The translations under genes were made by a program, and so were the position numbers. Below, piece after piece: positions 26,908 to 35,040 of a DNA stretch of 64,000 bases. The DNA lies in contig NZ_QKOE01000005.1 of assembly GCF_003226565.1 (NCBI RefSeq), positions 260,489 through 324,488 of the forward strand, read 5' to 3'. The stretch's first letter is position 1, and each line of letters opens with the position of its first letter. The notes under the pieces are model-generated. The model did not search any database and was not told the origin of the DNA. It saw only the letters and a list, made by a program, of their open reading frames with translations. This DNA is from Parazoarcus communis SWub3 = DSM 12120 (GTDB lineage: Bacteria > Pseudomonadota > Gammaproteobacteria > Burkholderiales > Rhodocyclaceae).

Positions 26908-27954
26908 ATGAAGATCGACAAGGCGCCGTCCGCGGTCAGCGCGGTTGATCCGCAGACAAGGCGGCAGCCGGTCCGGCGTGAGCTTGCTGAGCCGGACGAA
27001 CGCCCTCAGGCTGAGACGGGTGAAGGTGGGCAGAGTGCATTCCAGGGGGCGAAGCGCGCTGGGGGCTACAGCGTTCAGCTCAATCGGCAACTAACCTCAA
27101 TGCAGTCGGCCGAGCGCTTCCTGGCCGATCTCGGCGCGCGTCTGCGTCAGCTGAAACTGGCGTTGAGCCAGCAGATTTCGGCGGGGAGGCAAGGGCTCGG
27201 GCGCTCCGAGCATGCCATCCGCACCGCACTCGACGAGACTAACGCATTGTTGGAGGACCGTTCGGGTGCCAGTGCGGGTAGTCTGGATGCCTCGCTGCGA
27301 TTGAGCCTTAACGAGCCGGTGCGGACCCGCTTTTCCATTGATGCGCTGACCTCACCCGAACAGCTGCGTGCGGCAGGAAGTGAAACGCTGGTGTTTCGGC
27401 TGGGCAACATGCAGGCCGAGCCGATGGTGGTGGCGATTGATGAAAGTTCGAGTGACGAGCAGATCCTGCGTCGCTTCAATACCGCGTTTGCCCCTGCTGG
27501 CATGCGCGCCGAACTGGATGTTCACGGCAATCTGCGTTTCAGTATCCGCGAGACCGACTGGCAGCGCCATGGCGGGCGGGTTGGCGTGCAGGGCGAGGGT
27601 GGGTTGTTGCCATCGAAGGCCGCGTTTGTTGCTGTGCATGAGGAGCGCCTGCTGGATCTGCCCGCATTGGAGTCGCTCGACTCCGAGCAGTCAATGCGCA
27701 GCTTGCTCGATGCTGTGGTCAAGACCCTGGACAGGATTGCCCGGCTCGAGGACCAGATTGCACAGCGTAAGAACGAAATCCGGGCTTTTCTTGCTCGCCA
27801 CACCGATGCGGATGAACAACGCTGGGCCCAGGACTATGCTCAGAAGGTGTTCGGTCTCATGCAGGGCGCCAGGTCCGACTATGCGGCTGTGACCCAGGCG
27901 ATTGTCTCGCAGGCTAATCTGAACCGTTTCGCGGTTGTCAGCCTGCTGTCCTGA
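26908..27954 (+). CDS. lafW: LafW-like lateral flagellar hook-associated protein
   Basis: A 348-aa protein, strongly helical at both ends, located directly after flgL (13 bases). In Flag-2 lateral loci a hook-associated-type gene named lafW follows lfgL. Here residues 55-130 are helical (SAERFLADLGARLRQLKLALS), the middle is beta-like (ETLVFRLGNMQAEPMVVAIDE), and the C-terminal part is helical again with a coiled-coil flavour (LARLEDQIAQRKNEIR-type). The family has no assigned biochemical role. The name is based on position and general build; a homology search would be needed to settle it. Confidence 0.65.
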   Translation: MKIDKAPSAVSAVDPQTRRQPVRRELAEPDERPQAETGEGGQSAFQGAKRAGGYSVQLNRQLTSMQSAERFLADLGARLRQLKLALSQQISAGRQGLGRSEHAIRTALDETNALLEDRSGASAGSLDASLRLSLNEPVRTRFSIDALTSPEQLRAAGSETLVFRLGNMQAEPMVVAIDESSSDEQILRRFNTAFAPAGMRAELDVHGNLRFSIRETDWQRHGGRVGVQGEGGLLPSKAAFVAVHEERLLDLPALESLDSEQSMRSLLDAVVKTLDRIARLEDQIAQRKNEIRAFLARHTDADEQRWAQDYAQKVFGLMQGARSDYAAVTQAIVSQANLNRFAVVSLLS

Positions 27955-28086
27955 TACTGCCGAAACTACACTGCCGGAGCCGTGATCGCACCGGAATACA
28001 CCATGGACTGGACACTGGGTCGCTTCTGTTACATGCTCATGAAACAGGTTAACCTGCAAATCAAGGAATGGGCGGCAGAGGTAGCG

Positions 28087-28437
28087 ATGGTCTATGTGCA
28101 GCGGGACAAGAACGGGCTGTTGTTGCGGGTCGAGGCTGAGCCCTTCGATGGGATGACCGATACGCTCGCGGTTGAAAGCGAAGAGCTTGCGCGCTGGTTG
28201 GCAACCAAGGAAGAAGTCCACAACCGCTTGTCGCGTCTGAAGGAAACCGATCTGGATATGGTCAGGGTGCTGGAGGATGTGGTGATCGTGTTGATTGACC
28301 GTGGCTTGATCAGTTTCGAAGATTTGCCGCTTGCAGCACGGCGCAAACTGGACGAACGCGCCCTTGCACGTGCTGATCTCGAAGGCCTGGTGGGGGTTGT
28401 TACCCAGAGTGTAAGGGACTGTCGCCAGGGCGATTGA
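28087..28437 (+). CDS. small conserved protein, often labelled tryptophan-synthase-beta-like
   Basis: A 116-aa protein with the pattern MVYVQRDKNGLLLRVEAEPF, a short helical middle and TDLDMVRVLEDVVIVLIDRG then SFEDLPLAARRKL. Small proteins of this build occur widely in Pseudomonas and betaproteobacteria, where databases call them 'tryptophan synthase subunit beta like'; there is no pyridoxal-phosphate lysine or any TrpB-like domain, so that name has no mechanistic support. ATG at 28087 is preferred because AGAGG lies six bases before it and family members begin MVYVQ. The frame is open back to 27982. Function unknown. Confidence 0.65.
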   Translation: MVYVQRDKNGLLLRVEAEPFDGMTDTLAVESEELARWLATKEEVHNRLSRLKETDLDMVRVLEDVVIVLIDRGLISFEDLPLAARRKLDERALARADLEGLVGVVTQSVRDCRQGD

Positions 28438-28485
28438 TTTGGGGGCATCAAGCTCCGCACCCCGGGAGTTCAAAGGCTTCATTTA

Positions 28486-28529
28486 GCATGACGGCCCGTG
28501 CGGAAGCGCTTCCGCACGGGCCGTCATGC
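28486..28529. terminator. 44-bp perfect palindrome between convergent genes
   Basis: Two 22-base arms, GCATGACGGCCCGTGCGGAAGC-type at 28486-28507 and its exact complement at 28508-28529, abut with no spacer. It lies between the stop of the small gene at 28437 and the stop of lpdA at 28545. There is no T-run on either side, so it would be a bidirectional, Rho-independent-like hairpin only by structure; a protein-binding palindrome is also possible. Confidence 0.6.
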
Positions 28530-28544
28530 TGCATCGAGGCCGGC

Positions 28545-30317
28545 CTACTTCTTGCGCATCGGCGGCAGGTCGGTGCAACTGCCATGTGCCACTTCAGCCG
28601 CCATGCCTACCGTTTCGCCCAGGGTGGGATGCGGGTGAATGGTCTTGCCGATGTCCACCGCGTCGGCACCCATTTCGATCGCCAGGCATACTTCGCCAAT
28701 CATGTCGCCAGCGGATGGGCCGATGATGGTGCCGCCGATCACACGATGGCTTTCGGCGTCGAAGATCAGCTTGGTGAAGCCGTAGTCGGCACCGTTGGCG
28801 ATTGCGCGACCGCTGGCCGCCCAGGGAAACTTCGCGACCTCAACCTTCTTGCCTTCAGCCTTGGCCTGTGCTTCGGTGTAGCCGACCCATGCCACCTCCG
28901 GATGGGTGTAGGCAACGCCGGGGATCACGGTCGCATCAAATGCGGCCTTCTGGCCGGCGGCCACTTCGGCGGCGACGTGAGCCTCATGCACCGCCTTGTG
29001 GGCGAGCATGGGTTGGCCGACGACGTCGCCAATGGCGAAGATGTGCGGCACATTGGTGCGCATCTGAGCGTCCACCGGGATGAAACCGCGTTCACCCACG
29101 ATGACGCCCGCCTTGTCGGCGCCGATCTTCTTGCCATTGGGTGAGCGGCCCGCAGATTGCAGGATCATGTCGTAACGTACCGGCTCGGTCGGCGCGCCTT
29201 CACCTTCGAACTTCACGTAAAGGCCATCGTCCTTCGCCTCGACGGCGACGGTCTTGGTCTTGAGCATGATCTTGTCGAAGCGGTGGGCGTTCTGCTTCTC
29301 CCAGACCTTGACTGCGTCGCGGTCCGGACCCTGCATCAGTCCATCCATCATCTCGACGACGTCGATACGTGCGCCCAGCGTGGAGTACACCGTCGCCATT
29401 TCCAGGCCGATGATGCCGCCACCGATGACCAGCATCTTGCCCGGCACCTGGCGCAGCTCGAGCGCGCCGGTGGAGTCCACAATGCGCGGGTCGCGCGGGA
29501 TGAAAGGCAGGTGCACCGCGGCAGAACCGGCGGCAATGATGCATTGCTTGAACCTGACGACTTTCTTCGCGCCGGTCTTGTCCTGGCTGCTACCGGTGGT
29601 CTCTTCGACCTCGATGTGATGCGGGTCGAGGAAGTGGCCGTAACCGCGGATGATATCCACCTTGCGCGCCTTGGCCATGCCCGCCAGGCCACCGGTCAGC
29701 TTGCCGATGACGCCGTCCTTGTGCTTGCGTAGCGCGTCGACATCAATGGTCGGTTTGGCAAACTGGATCCCGGCGGTGTCGATATGTTCTGCCTCCTCGA
29801 TCACTGCAGCGACGTGCAGCAGCGCCTTGGACGGAATGCAGCCGACGTTCAGGCACACGCCACCCAGGGTGGCGTAGCGCTCGATGATGGCCGTCTTGAG
29901 ACCGAGGTCGGCGGCGCGGAAGGCCGCGGAATAGCCGCCGGGGCCCGCGCCCAGCACGACCATGTCGTATTCGACATCCGCACTGCCGCCGTGGCTGGCG
30001 GCGCTGGGCGCGGCAGCGGGGGCTGCCGGCGCCGGACTGGCTGTGGGCGCGGCTGCAGCCACAGAGGCACCGGCAGCGGCCGCTTCCACCTTGATCAGCA
30101 CTGCACCCTCGCTGACCTTGTCGCCCAGTGCAACCAGTACCTCCTTGACTACGCCAGCGGCCGAGGAGGGGACGTCCATGGTGGCCTTGTCGGATTCCAG
30201 CGTGCAGATGGCATCATCCACCTTGATGCTGTCGCCGGGTTTGACGAACAACTCGATGACTGGAACCGCGTCGAAGTCACCGATATCGGGGACTTTTACT
30301 TCAACGATCTGACTCAT
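28545..30317 (-). CDS. lpdA: dihydrolipoyl dehydrogenase with N-terminal lipoyl domain (E3)
   Basis: E3 reoxidises the lipoyl groups of the pyruvate dehydrogenase complex with NAD+. The 590-aa protein has an extra lipoyl domain at residues 1-78 (lipoyl Lys in ESDKATMDVP), an Ala/Pro linker to about residue 118, then the flavoprotein: FAD motif GAGPGGYSAAFRA, redox disulfide GGVCLNVGCIPSKA, NAD motif VIGGGIIGLEMA, and a C-terminal interface domain with IHPHPTLGE. The lipoyl-fused form is typical of beta-/gammaproteobacterial PDH E3. RBS TAAGGAGG precedes the ATG; 12 bases follow aceF. Confidence 0.96.
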   Translation of the reverse strand: MSQIVEVKVPDIGDFDAVPVIELFVKPGDSIKVDDAICTLESDKATMDVPSSAAGVVKEVLVALGDKVSEGAVLIKVEAAAAGASVAAAAPTASPAPAAPAAAPSAASHGGSADVEYDMVVLGAGPGGYSAAFRAADLGLKTAIIERYATLGGVCLNVGCIPSKALLHVAAVIEEAEHIDTAGIQFAKPTIDVDALRKHKDGVIGKLTGGLAGMAKARKVDIIRGYGHFLDPHHIEVEETTGSSQDKTGAKKVVRFKQCIIAAGSAAVHLPFIPRDPRIVDSTGALELRQVPGKMLVIGGGIIGLEMATVYSTLGARIDVVEMMDGLMQGPDRDAVKVWEKQNAHRFDKIMLKTKTVAVEAKDDGLYVKFEGEGAPTEPVRYDMILQSAGRSPNGKKIGADKAGVIVGERGFIPVDAQMRTNVPHIFAIGDVVGQPMLAHKAVHEAHVAAEVAAGQKAAFDATVIPGVAYTHPEVAWVGYTEAQAKAEGKKVEVAKFPWAASGRAIANGADYGFTKLIFDAESHRVIGGTIIGPSAGDMIGEVCLAIEMGADAVDIGKTIHPHPTLGETVGMAAEVAHGSCTDLPPMRKK

Positions 30318-30329
30318 GGTGCGGCCTCC

Positions 30330-31970
30330 TTACAGCATGACCCGACGGAAGTCGGCCAGCAGTTGAGCGAGATAGACGTTGAAGCGGGTGGCGAGCGCAC
30401 CGTCGATGACGCGGTGATCTGCGGTCAGCGACATCGGCAGGGTGAGGCGCGGCACGAACTGCTTGCCATCCCACACCGGTTTCATCACCGACTTGTTGAC
30501 GCCGAGGATGGCGACTTCGGGTGCGTTGACGATGGGCGCGAAGTAGGTGCCACCAATGCCGCCCAGCGACGAGATGGTGAAGCAGGCGCCGGACATGTCG
30601 GCGGGGCCGAGCTTGCCGTCGCGTGCCTTCTTGGCCAGCGAGCCGGTCTCAGCGGCAATGTCGAACACGCTCTTCTTGTCGGCATCCTTCACCACCGGTA
30701 CCACCAGGCCATTGGGGGTATCGGCTGCGAAGGCGATGTTGAAGTACTTCTTGTAGACCAGGTTGTCGCCGTCGAGGCTGGTGTTGAACTCGGGGAATTC
30801 CTGCAGCGCACGTACCGAGGCCTTGATGATGAAGGCGAGCATGGTGAGCTTCTTGCCGGACTTCTCGAACTCCTTGTTCATCTGGACGCGGAAGGCTTCC
30901 AGATCGGTGATGTCGGCATCCTCGTGATAGGTCACCGCCGGGATCATCGCCCAGTTGCGGGCGAGGTTCTGACCGGAAATCTTCTTGATGCGGGAGAGCG
31001 GCTTGACCTCGACTTCACCGAACTTGGAAAAATCGACCTTGGGCCAGGGCAGCAGGTCAAGCCCGCCACCCAGACTGCCGACGGCGGCTGCGGCCGGGGT
31101 CTTGCCCGGTACCACACCCGTACTCATCGCGCCCTTGATGAAGGCAGTGACGTCTTCTTTCAGGATGCGGTTCTTCGGGCCGCTGGCCTTGACCTGGGCG
31201 AGGTCGACCCCGAGTTCGCGGGCGTAGGCGCGCACCGACGGGCTGGCATGCACCTTGCCACCCAGCTTGACTGCAGAGGGGGCTGCGGAGGCGCTCGGAG
31301 TGGCAGCGGGGACCGACACCGGCGCTGCGGCGGGCGCTGCAGCAAGCGGTGCAACAGCGGCAGGTGTCGCCACTGAAGCGGGCGCACTGCCGGCAGTCTC
31401 GACCTTGATCATGACCGTACCTTGCGACACCTTGTCGCCGAGCTTGACCAGCACTTCCCTGACCACGCCGGCGGTCGAGGAGGGGACATCCATGGTGGCC
31501 TTGTCGGATTCGAGCGTGGCGATGGCATCGTCGACCTTGATCGTGTCGCCGACCTTGACGAACAGCTCGATCACCGGCACGTCGGAGAAATCGCCGATAT
31601 CAGGGACGGTGACGTCAACCACGCCCCCTCCTGTGGCGGCTACCGGCGCGGCTGCGGCTGCCGGGGCCGGCGCTGCGACAGGGGCTGGTGCAGCTGCAGG
31701 CGCGGCAGAAGGTGCAGCGGCGGCCGCGCCAGCTGCCTCGACCTTGATCATCAGACTGCCCTGCGACACCTTGTCGCCGACATTGACCAGGATTTCCCTG
31801 ACCACGCCAGCGGCGGAGGAGGGCACATCCATGGTGGCCTTGTCGGACTCCAGCGTGGCGATGGCGTCGTCGACCTTGATGGTATCGCCGACCTTCACGA
31901 ACAGCTCGATCACTGGCACGTCGGAGAAGTCGCCGATGTCCGGAACCTTCACTTCAATCAATTGGCTCAT
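30330..31970 (-). CDS. aceF: pyruvate dehydrogenase E2, dihydrolipoyllysine acetyltransferase
   Basis: The 546-aa core enzyme transfers the acetyl group to CoA. It has two near-identical lipoyl domains (residues 1-78 and about 115-195, each with ESDKATMDVPSS), Ala/Pro linkers, a peripheral subunit-binding domain (VHASPSVRAYARELGVDL, about residue 255-290) and the catalytic domain ending in ADHRVIDG (His519, Asp523). The two lipoyl segments and the one at the start of lpdA make three DNA repeats within 1.9 kb. RBS AGGAGACA precedes the ATG; 20 bases follow aceE. Confidence 0.96.
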   Translation of the reverse strand: MSQLIEVKVPDIGDFSDVPVIELFVKVGDTIKVDDAIATLESDKATMDVPSSAAGVVREILVNVGDKVSQGSLMIKVEAAGAAAAAPSAAPAAAPAPVAAPAPAAAAAPVAATGGGVVDVTVPDIGDFSDVPVIELFVKVGDTIKVDDAIATLESDKATMDVPSSTAGVVREVLVKLGDKVSQGTVMIKVETAGSAPASVATPAAVAPLAAAPAAAPVSVPAATPSASAAPSAVKLGGKVHASPSVRAYARELGVDLAQVKASGPKNRILKEDVTAFIKGAMSTGVVPGKTPAAAAVGSLGGGLDLLPWPKVDFSKFGEVEVKPLSRIKKISGQNLARNWAMIPAVTYHEDADITDLEAFRVQMNKEFEKSGKKLTMLAFIIKASVRALQEFPEFNTSLDGDNLVYKKYFNIAFAADTPNGLVVPVVKDADKKSVFDIAAETGSLAKKARDGKLGPADMSGACFTISSLGGIGGTYFAPIVNAPEVAILGVNKSVMKPVWDGKQFVPRLTLPMSLTADHRVIDGALATRFNVYLAQLLADFRRVML

Positions 31971-31990
31971 GTTCTTGTCTCCTTCAGCGC

Positions 31991-34672
31991 TCAGACGGAC
32001 ATCGGGTTCGGCTTGCTCGGGTCAAGCTTGTACTTGACCAGTGCAGCAGCGACCTTGTCGCGTTCGATGGAGCCTTCGTCAGCCAGCGCCTTGAGTGCAG
32101 CCAGCGTGACCCAGTGGCGGTCGACTTCGAAGAAGTGACGCAGCTTCTCGCGGGTGTCGGAGCGGCCGAAGCCGTCGGTACCCAGGGTGACGTAGGTGTT
32201 CTTGACGAAGGGACGGATCTGCTCGGCAAACAGCTTGATATAGTCGGTTGCAGCCACCACCGGGCCGACCGCGCCGTCGAGCTTTTGCTCGACGTGCGAC
32301 TTCTTCGGTGCCTCGAGCGGATGCAGCAGGTTCCAGCGCGCGGCGTCCTGGCCGTCACGGGCCAGTTCGTTGAAGCTCGGGCAGCCCCAGAGGTCGGCCT
32401 CGACACCCCAGTCGTTCTTGAGCAGTTCCGCCGCTGCGATGACTTCGTTGAAGATCGTGCCCGAACCCAGCAGTTGCACACGCGGGCCCTTGCTGTCGGC
32501 GCCTTTGCGGAAGGCGTACATTCCCTTGATGATGTCGGCTTCGGCACCAGCGGGCATTTCCGGGTGCTCGTAATTTTCGTTCATCACCGTGATGTAGTAA
32601 TACACATCTTCCTGCTCGGCGAACATACGGCGCATGCCGTCCTGCACGACGACGGCCACTTCGTACTGGAAGGTGGGGTCGTAGCTGATGCAGTTCGGAA
32701 TCATGTTGGCCAGCAACAGGCTGTGACCATCTTCGTGCTGCAGACCTTCGCCGTTGAGTGTAGTGCGGCCGGCCGTACCACCAATCAGGAAGCCGCGGGT
32801 GCGTTGGTCGGCTGCGGCCCAGCACAGATCCATGGTGCGTTGCAGGCCGAACATCGAGTAGAAGATGTAGAACGGCACCATCTGCACGCCATGCACGCTG
32901 TAGGCGGTGCCGGCGGCAATCCAGTCAGCCATGGCGCCCGCTTCGTTGATGCCTTCCTGCAGCACCTGACCGGTCTGGCTTTCCTTGTAGAACATCAGCT
33001 GGTCATGGTCTTCGGGGACGTACTTCTGGCCTTCCTGGTTCCAGATGCCGTACTGGCGGAACATGCCTTCCATGCCGAAGGTGCGGCTCTCGTCGGGCAC
33101 GATCGGCACGATGTGCTTGCCGATCTGCTTGTCCTTGAGCAGCGTGTTCATGATGCGCACGATGGCCATTGTGGTGGACAGTTCGCGGCCTTCGCCGGAG
33201 GCCTTCAGCAGTGCGCCAAAGGCATCCAGTGCCGGCACCGTCAGGGCGTCGGCCTTGCGCCGGCGGGTGGGCAGGAAGCCGCCCAGGGCCATGCGGCGTT
33301 CGCGCATGTACTTGTATTCGGCGGAGTCTTCCGGGAACTTCAGGTAGGGCAGCTCTGCGAGCTGGTCGTCCGGCACCGGCAGGCCGAAGCGGTCACGGAA
33401 ACGACGGATCGCGTCCACGTCCATCTTCTTCTGCTGGTGCGAGATGTTCATTGCCTCGCCCGACTGGCCCATGCCGAAGCCCTTGATGGTCTTGGCCAGG
33501 ATCAGCGTCGGCTGGCCCTTGTGGGTGACGGCGGCGTTGTAGGCGGCAAAGATCTTGAAGATGTCGTGACCGCCGCGGTTCAGGTTCCACACCTCATCGT
33601 CGGTCCAGTCGGCGACCAGTGCCTTCAACTCCGGGGTGTTGAAGAAGTGCTCGCGCACGTAGGCGCCATCCTTGGCCTTGAAGGTCTGATACTCGCCGTC
33701 GCACAACTCCATCATGCGCTTCTTGAGGATGCCCTTCTTGTCGCGCTCGAACAGCGCATCCCAGTGGGTGCCCCAGATCAGCTTGATGACGTTCCAGCCG
33801 GCGCCGCGGAATTCGGCTTCGAGTTCCTGGATGATCTTGCCGTTGCCACGCACCGGGCCGTCCAGCCGTTGCAGGTTGCAGTTGATGACGAAGATCAGGT
33901 TGTCGAGCTTTTCGCGGCCGGCCATGCCGATGGCGCCAAGCGATTCAACCTCATCGGTTTCGCCGTCGCCGAGGAAAGCCCACACCTTGCGCTGTTCGGC
34001 TTTCTTGGCGTCGATCAGATCGCGGCTGGCGAGGTACTTCATGAAGCGTGCGGAGTAGATCGCGCACAGTGGGCCGAGGCCCATCGAAACGGTGGGGAAC
34101 TGCCAGAAATCGGGCATCAGCCAGGGGTGCGGATAGGACGAGATACCCTTGCCGTCGACTTCCTGGCGGAAGTTGTCCATCTGGTCGTCAGTCAGGCGAC
34201 CGAGCATGTAGGCGCGCGAATAGACACCCGGCACCGAGTGGCCCTGAAAGTAGATCAGGTCGCCACCGGTTTCGTGGTCGAGGCTTTTCCAGAAGTGCGA
34301 GAAGCCGACGTCGTACAGCGCGGCGGACGAAGCGAACGAAGCAATGTGGCCGCCGACGTTGGTGTGCTTGTTGGCGCGAACGACCATCGCCATCGCGTTC
34401 CAGCGGATGTAGGAGTGGAGCTTGATCTCCATGTCCGCATCGCCCGGGTACTTGGGCTGCTGGGTGGCGGGGATGGTGTTGATGTATTGGGTGGTCGCGG
34501 AATAGGGCAGGTTGATGCCTTCCTCGCGCGCGCTGTCGATCAGCCTTTCGATCAGGTAGTGAGCGCGTTCGGCGCCTTCATGTTCGATTACGGCGGCGAT
34601 GGCGTCGAGCCATTCTTGCGTCTCCTGGCTATCCGGGTCGGTTTTCAGAAGGACGTTTGATGTTCCGGTCAT
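31991..34672 (-). CDS. aceE: pyruvate dehydrogenase E1, homodimeric type
   Basis: E1 decarboxylates pyruvate with thiamine diphosphate. The 893-aa protein is the usual size (about 890) and has the family blocks: GHIASFASSAALYDVGF, the ThDP motif GDGETDEVESLGAI running to a NCNLQRLDGPV stretch, and the GAMADWIAAGTAYSVHG region. ATG at 34672 follows AGGAGAC; five further codons upstream are open but lack a ribosome-binding site. It is the first gene of aceE-aceF-lpdA, with a good sigma-70 promoter at 34777-34805. Confidence 0.97.
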   Translation of the reverse strand: MTGTSNVLLKTDPDSQETQEWLDAIAAVIEHEGAERAHYLIERLIDSAREEGINLPYSATTQYINTIPATQQPKYPGDADMEIKLHSYIRWNAMAMVVRANKHTNVGGHIASFASSAALYDVGFSHFWKSLDHETGGDLIYFQGHSVPGVYSRAYMLGRLTDDQMDNFRQEVDGKGISSYPHPWLMPDFWQFPTVSMGLGPLCAIYSARFMKYLASRDLIDAKKAEQRKVWAFLGDGETDEVESLGAIGMAGREKLDNLIFVINCNLQRLDGPVRGNGKIIQELEAEFRGAGWNVIKLIWGTHWDALFERDKKGILKKRMMELCDGEYQTFKAKDGAYVREHFFNTPELKALVADWTDDEVWNLNRGGHDIFKIFAAYNAAVTHKGQPTLILAKTIKGFGMGQSGEAMNISHQQKKMDVDAIRRFRDRFGLPVPDDQLAELPYLKFPEDSAEYKYMRERRMALGGFLPTRRRKADALTVPALDAFGALLKASGEGRELSTTMAIVRIMNTLLKDKQIGKHIVPIVPDESRTFGMEGMFRQYGIWNQEGQKYVPEDHDQLMFYKESQTGQVLQEGINEAGAMADWIAAGTAYSVHGVQMVPFYIFYSMFGLQRTMDLCWAAADQRTRGFLIGGTAGRTTLNGEGLQHEDGHSLLLANMIPNCISYDPTFQYEVAVVVQDGMRRMFAEQEDVYYYITVMNENYEHPEMPAGAEADIIKGMYAFRKGADSKGPRVQLLGSGTIFNEVIAAAELLKNDWGVEADLWGCPSFNELARDGQDAARWNLLHPLEAPKKSHVEQKLDGAVGPVVAATDYIKLFAEQIRPFVKNTYVTLGTDGFGRSDTREKLRHFFEVDRHWVTLAALKALADEGSIERDKVAAALVKYKLDPSKPNPMSV

Positions 34673-34776
34673 GGTCTGTCTCCTCATGACTTTTGGTTGG
34701 CAGGTTCTACCCGGGTAGGGCAGGGGTGCGTATTGCGCGCGCGACCGAACCGATACAAGCCCGGTTGCTGTTTCGA

Positions 34777-34805
34777 ACTATAAAACGTTGTTTCGCATTG
34801 TGCAA
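34777..34805 (-). promoter_or_regulatory. sigma-70 promoter of aceE with overlapping dyad
   Basis: On the minus strand TTGCAC (34805-34800) and TATAGT (34782-34777) are spaced by 17 bases, about 105 bases upstream of aceE. The hyphenated dyad TCGCAT-N17-ATGCGA (34793-34821) covers the -35 and could be an operator; no regulator is known from the sequence. Confidence 0.65.
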
Positions 34806-34913
34806 TATTTTTATGATGCGAATCAGGTTGTCGCCTCCTGTCGGTGAATCGGGGTGAAGCGCTTGAGGCCGACGTCCCTTGCGAGCCGAAGGCGAAACGT
34901 GGGCTGAAAAGCA

Positions 34914-34948
34914 GACAGGGCTCGTCGCATCGCTGCGCGAGCCCTGTC
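34914..34948. terminator. stem-loop upstream of the binding-protein terminator
   Basis: An 11-bp perfect inverted repeat (GACAGGGCTCG at 34914-34924 and its complement at 34938-34948). It follows the stronger terminator at 34964-35013 on the minus strand and may act as a back-up hairpin. Confidence 0.45.
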
Positions 34949-34963
34949 GGGACATCGGTCGGG

Positions 34964-35013
34964 AAAAAAATCGGCCGGGGGTGAGGGAGGGAGGGAGAGT
35001 TCCCCCGGCCGAT
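34964..35013 (-). terminator. intrinsic terminator of the binding-protein gene
   Basis: On the minus strand a 12-bp perfect stem (ATCGGCCGGGGG at 34970-34981 and its complement 35002-35013; loop of 20 bases, G/A-rich on the plus strand) is followed by seven T residues (34970-34964). It lies 28 bases past the stop at 35041. Confidence 0.92.
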
Positions 35014-35040
35014 CGGGAAAGTGTGGTGCTGGCGTGGCGA

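Noticed and set aside
27982..28086. Upstream extension of the small gene at 28087
   Set aside because: The extra 35 codons lack a ribosome-binding site and are not part of the family N-terminus, while AGAGG precedes the ATG at 28087.
29784..31376. Long open frame on the plus strand antisense to aceF/lpdA
   Set aside because: It is the mirror of two well-supported genes in GC-rich sequence, has no family features and no ribosome-binding site. The same holds for long antisense frames opposite fliF-fliG (1494-3224), aceE (32114-34660), the C23O/dmpK region (58087-59379) and dmpN (60510-62060).
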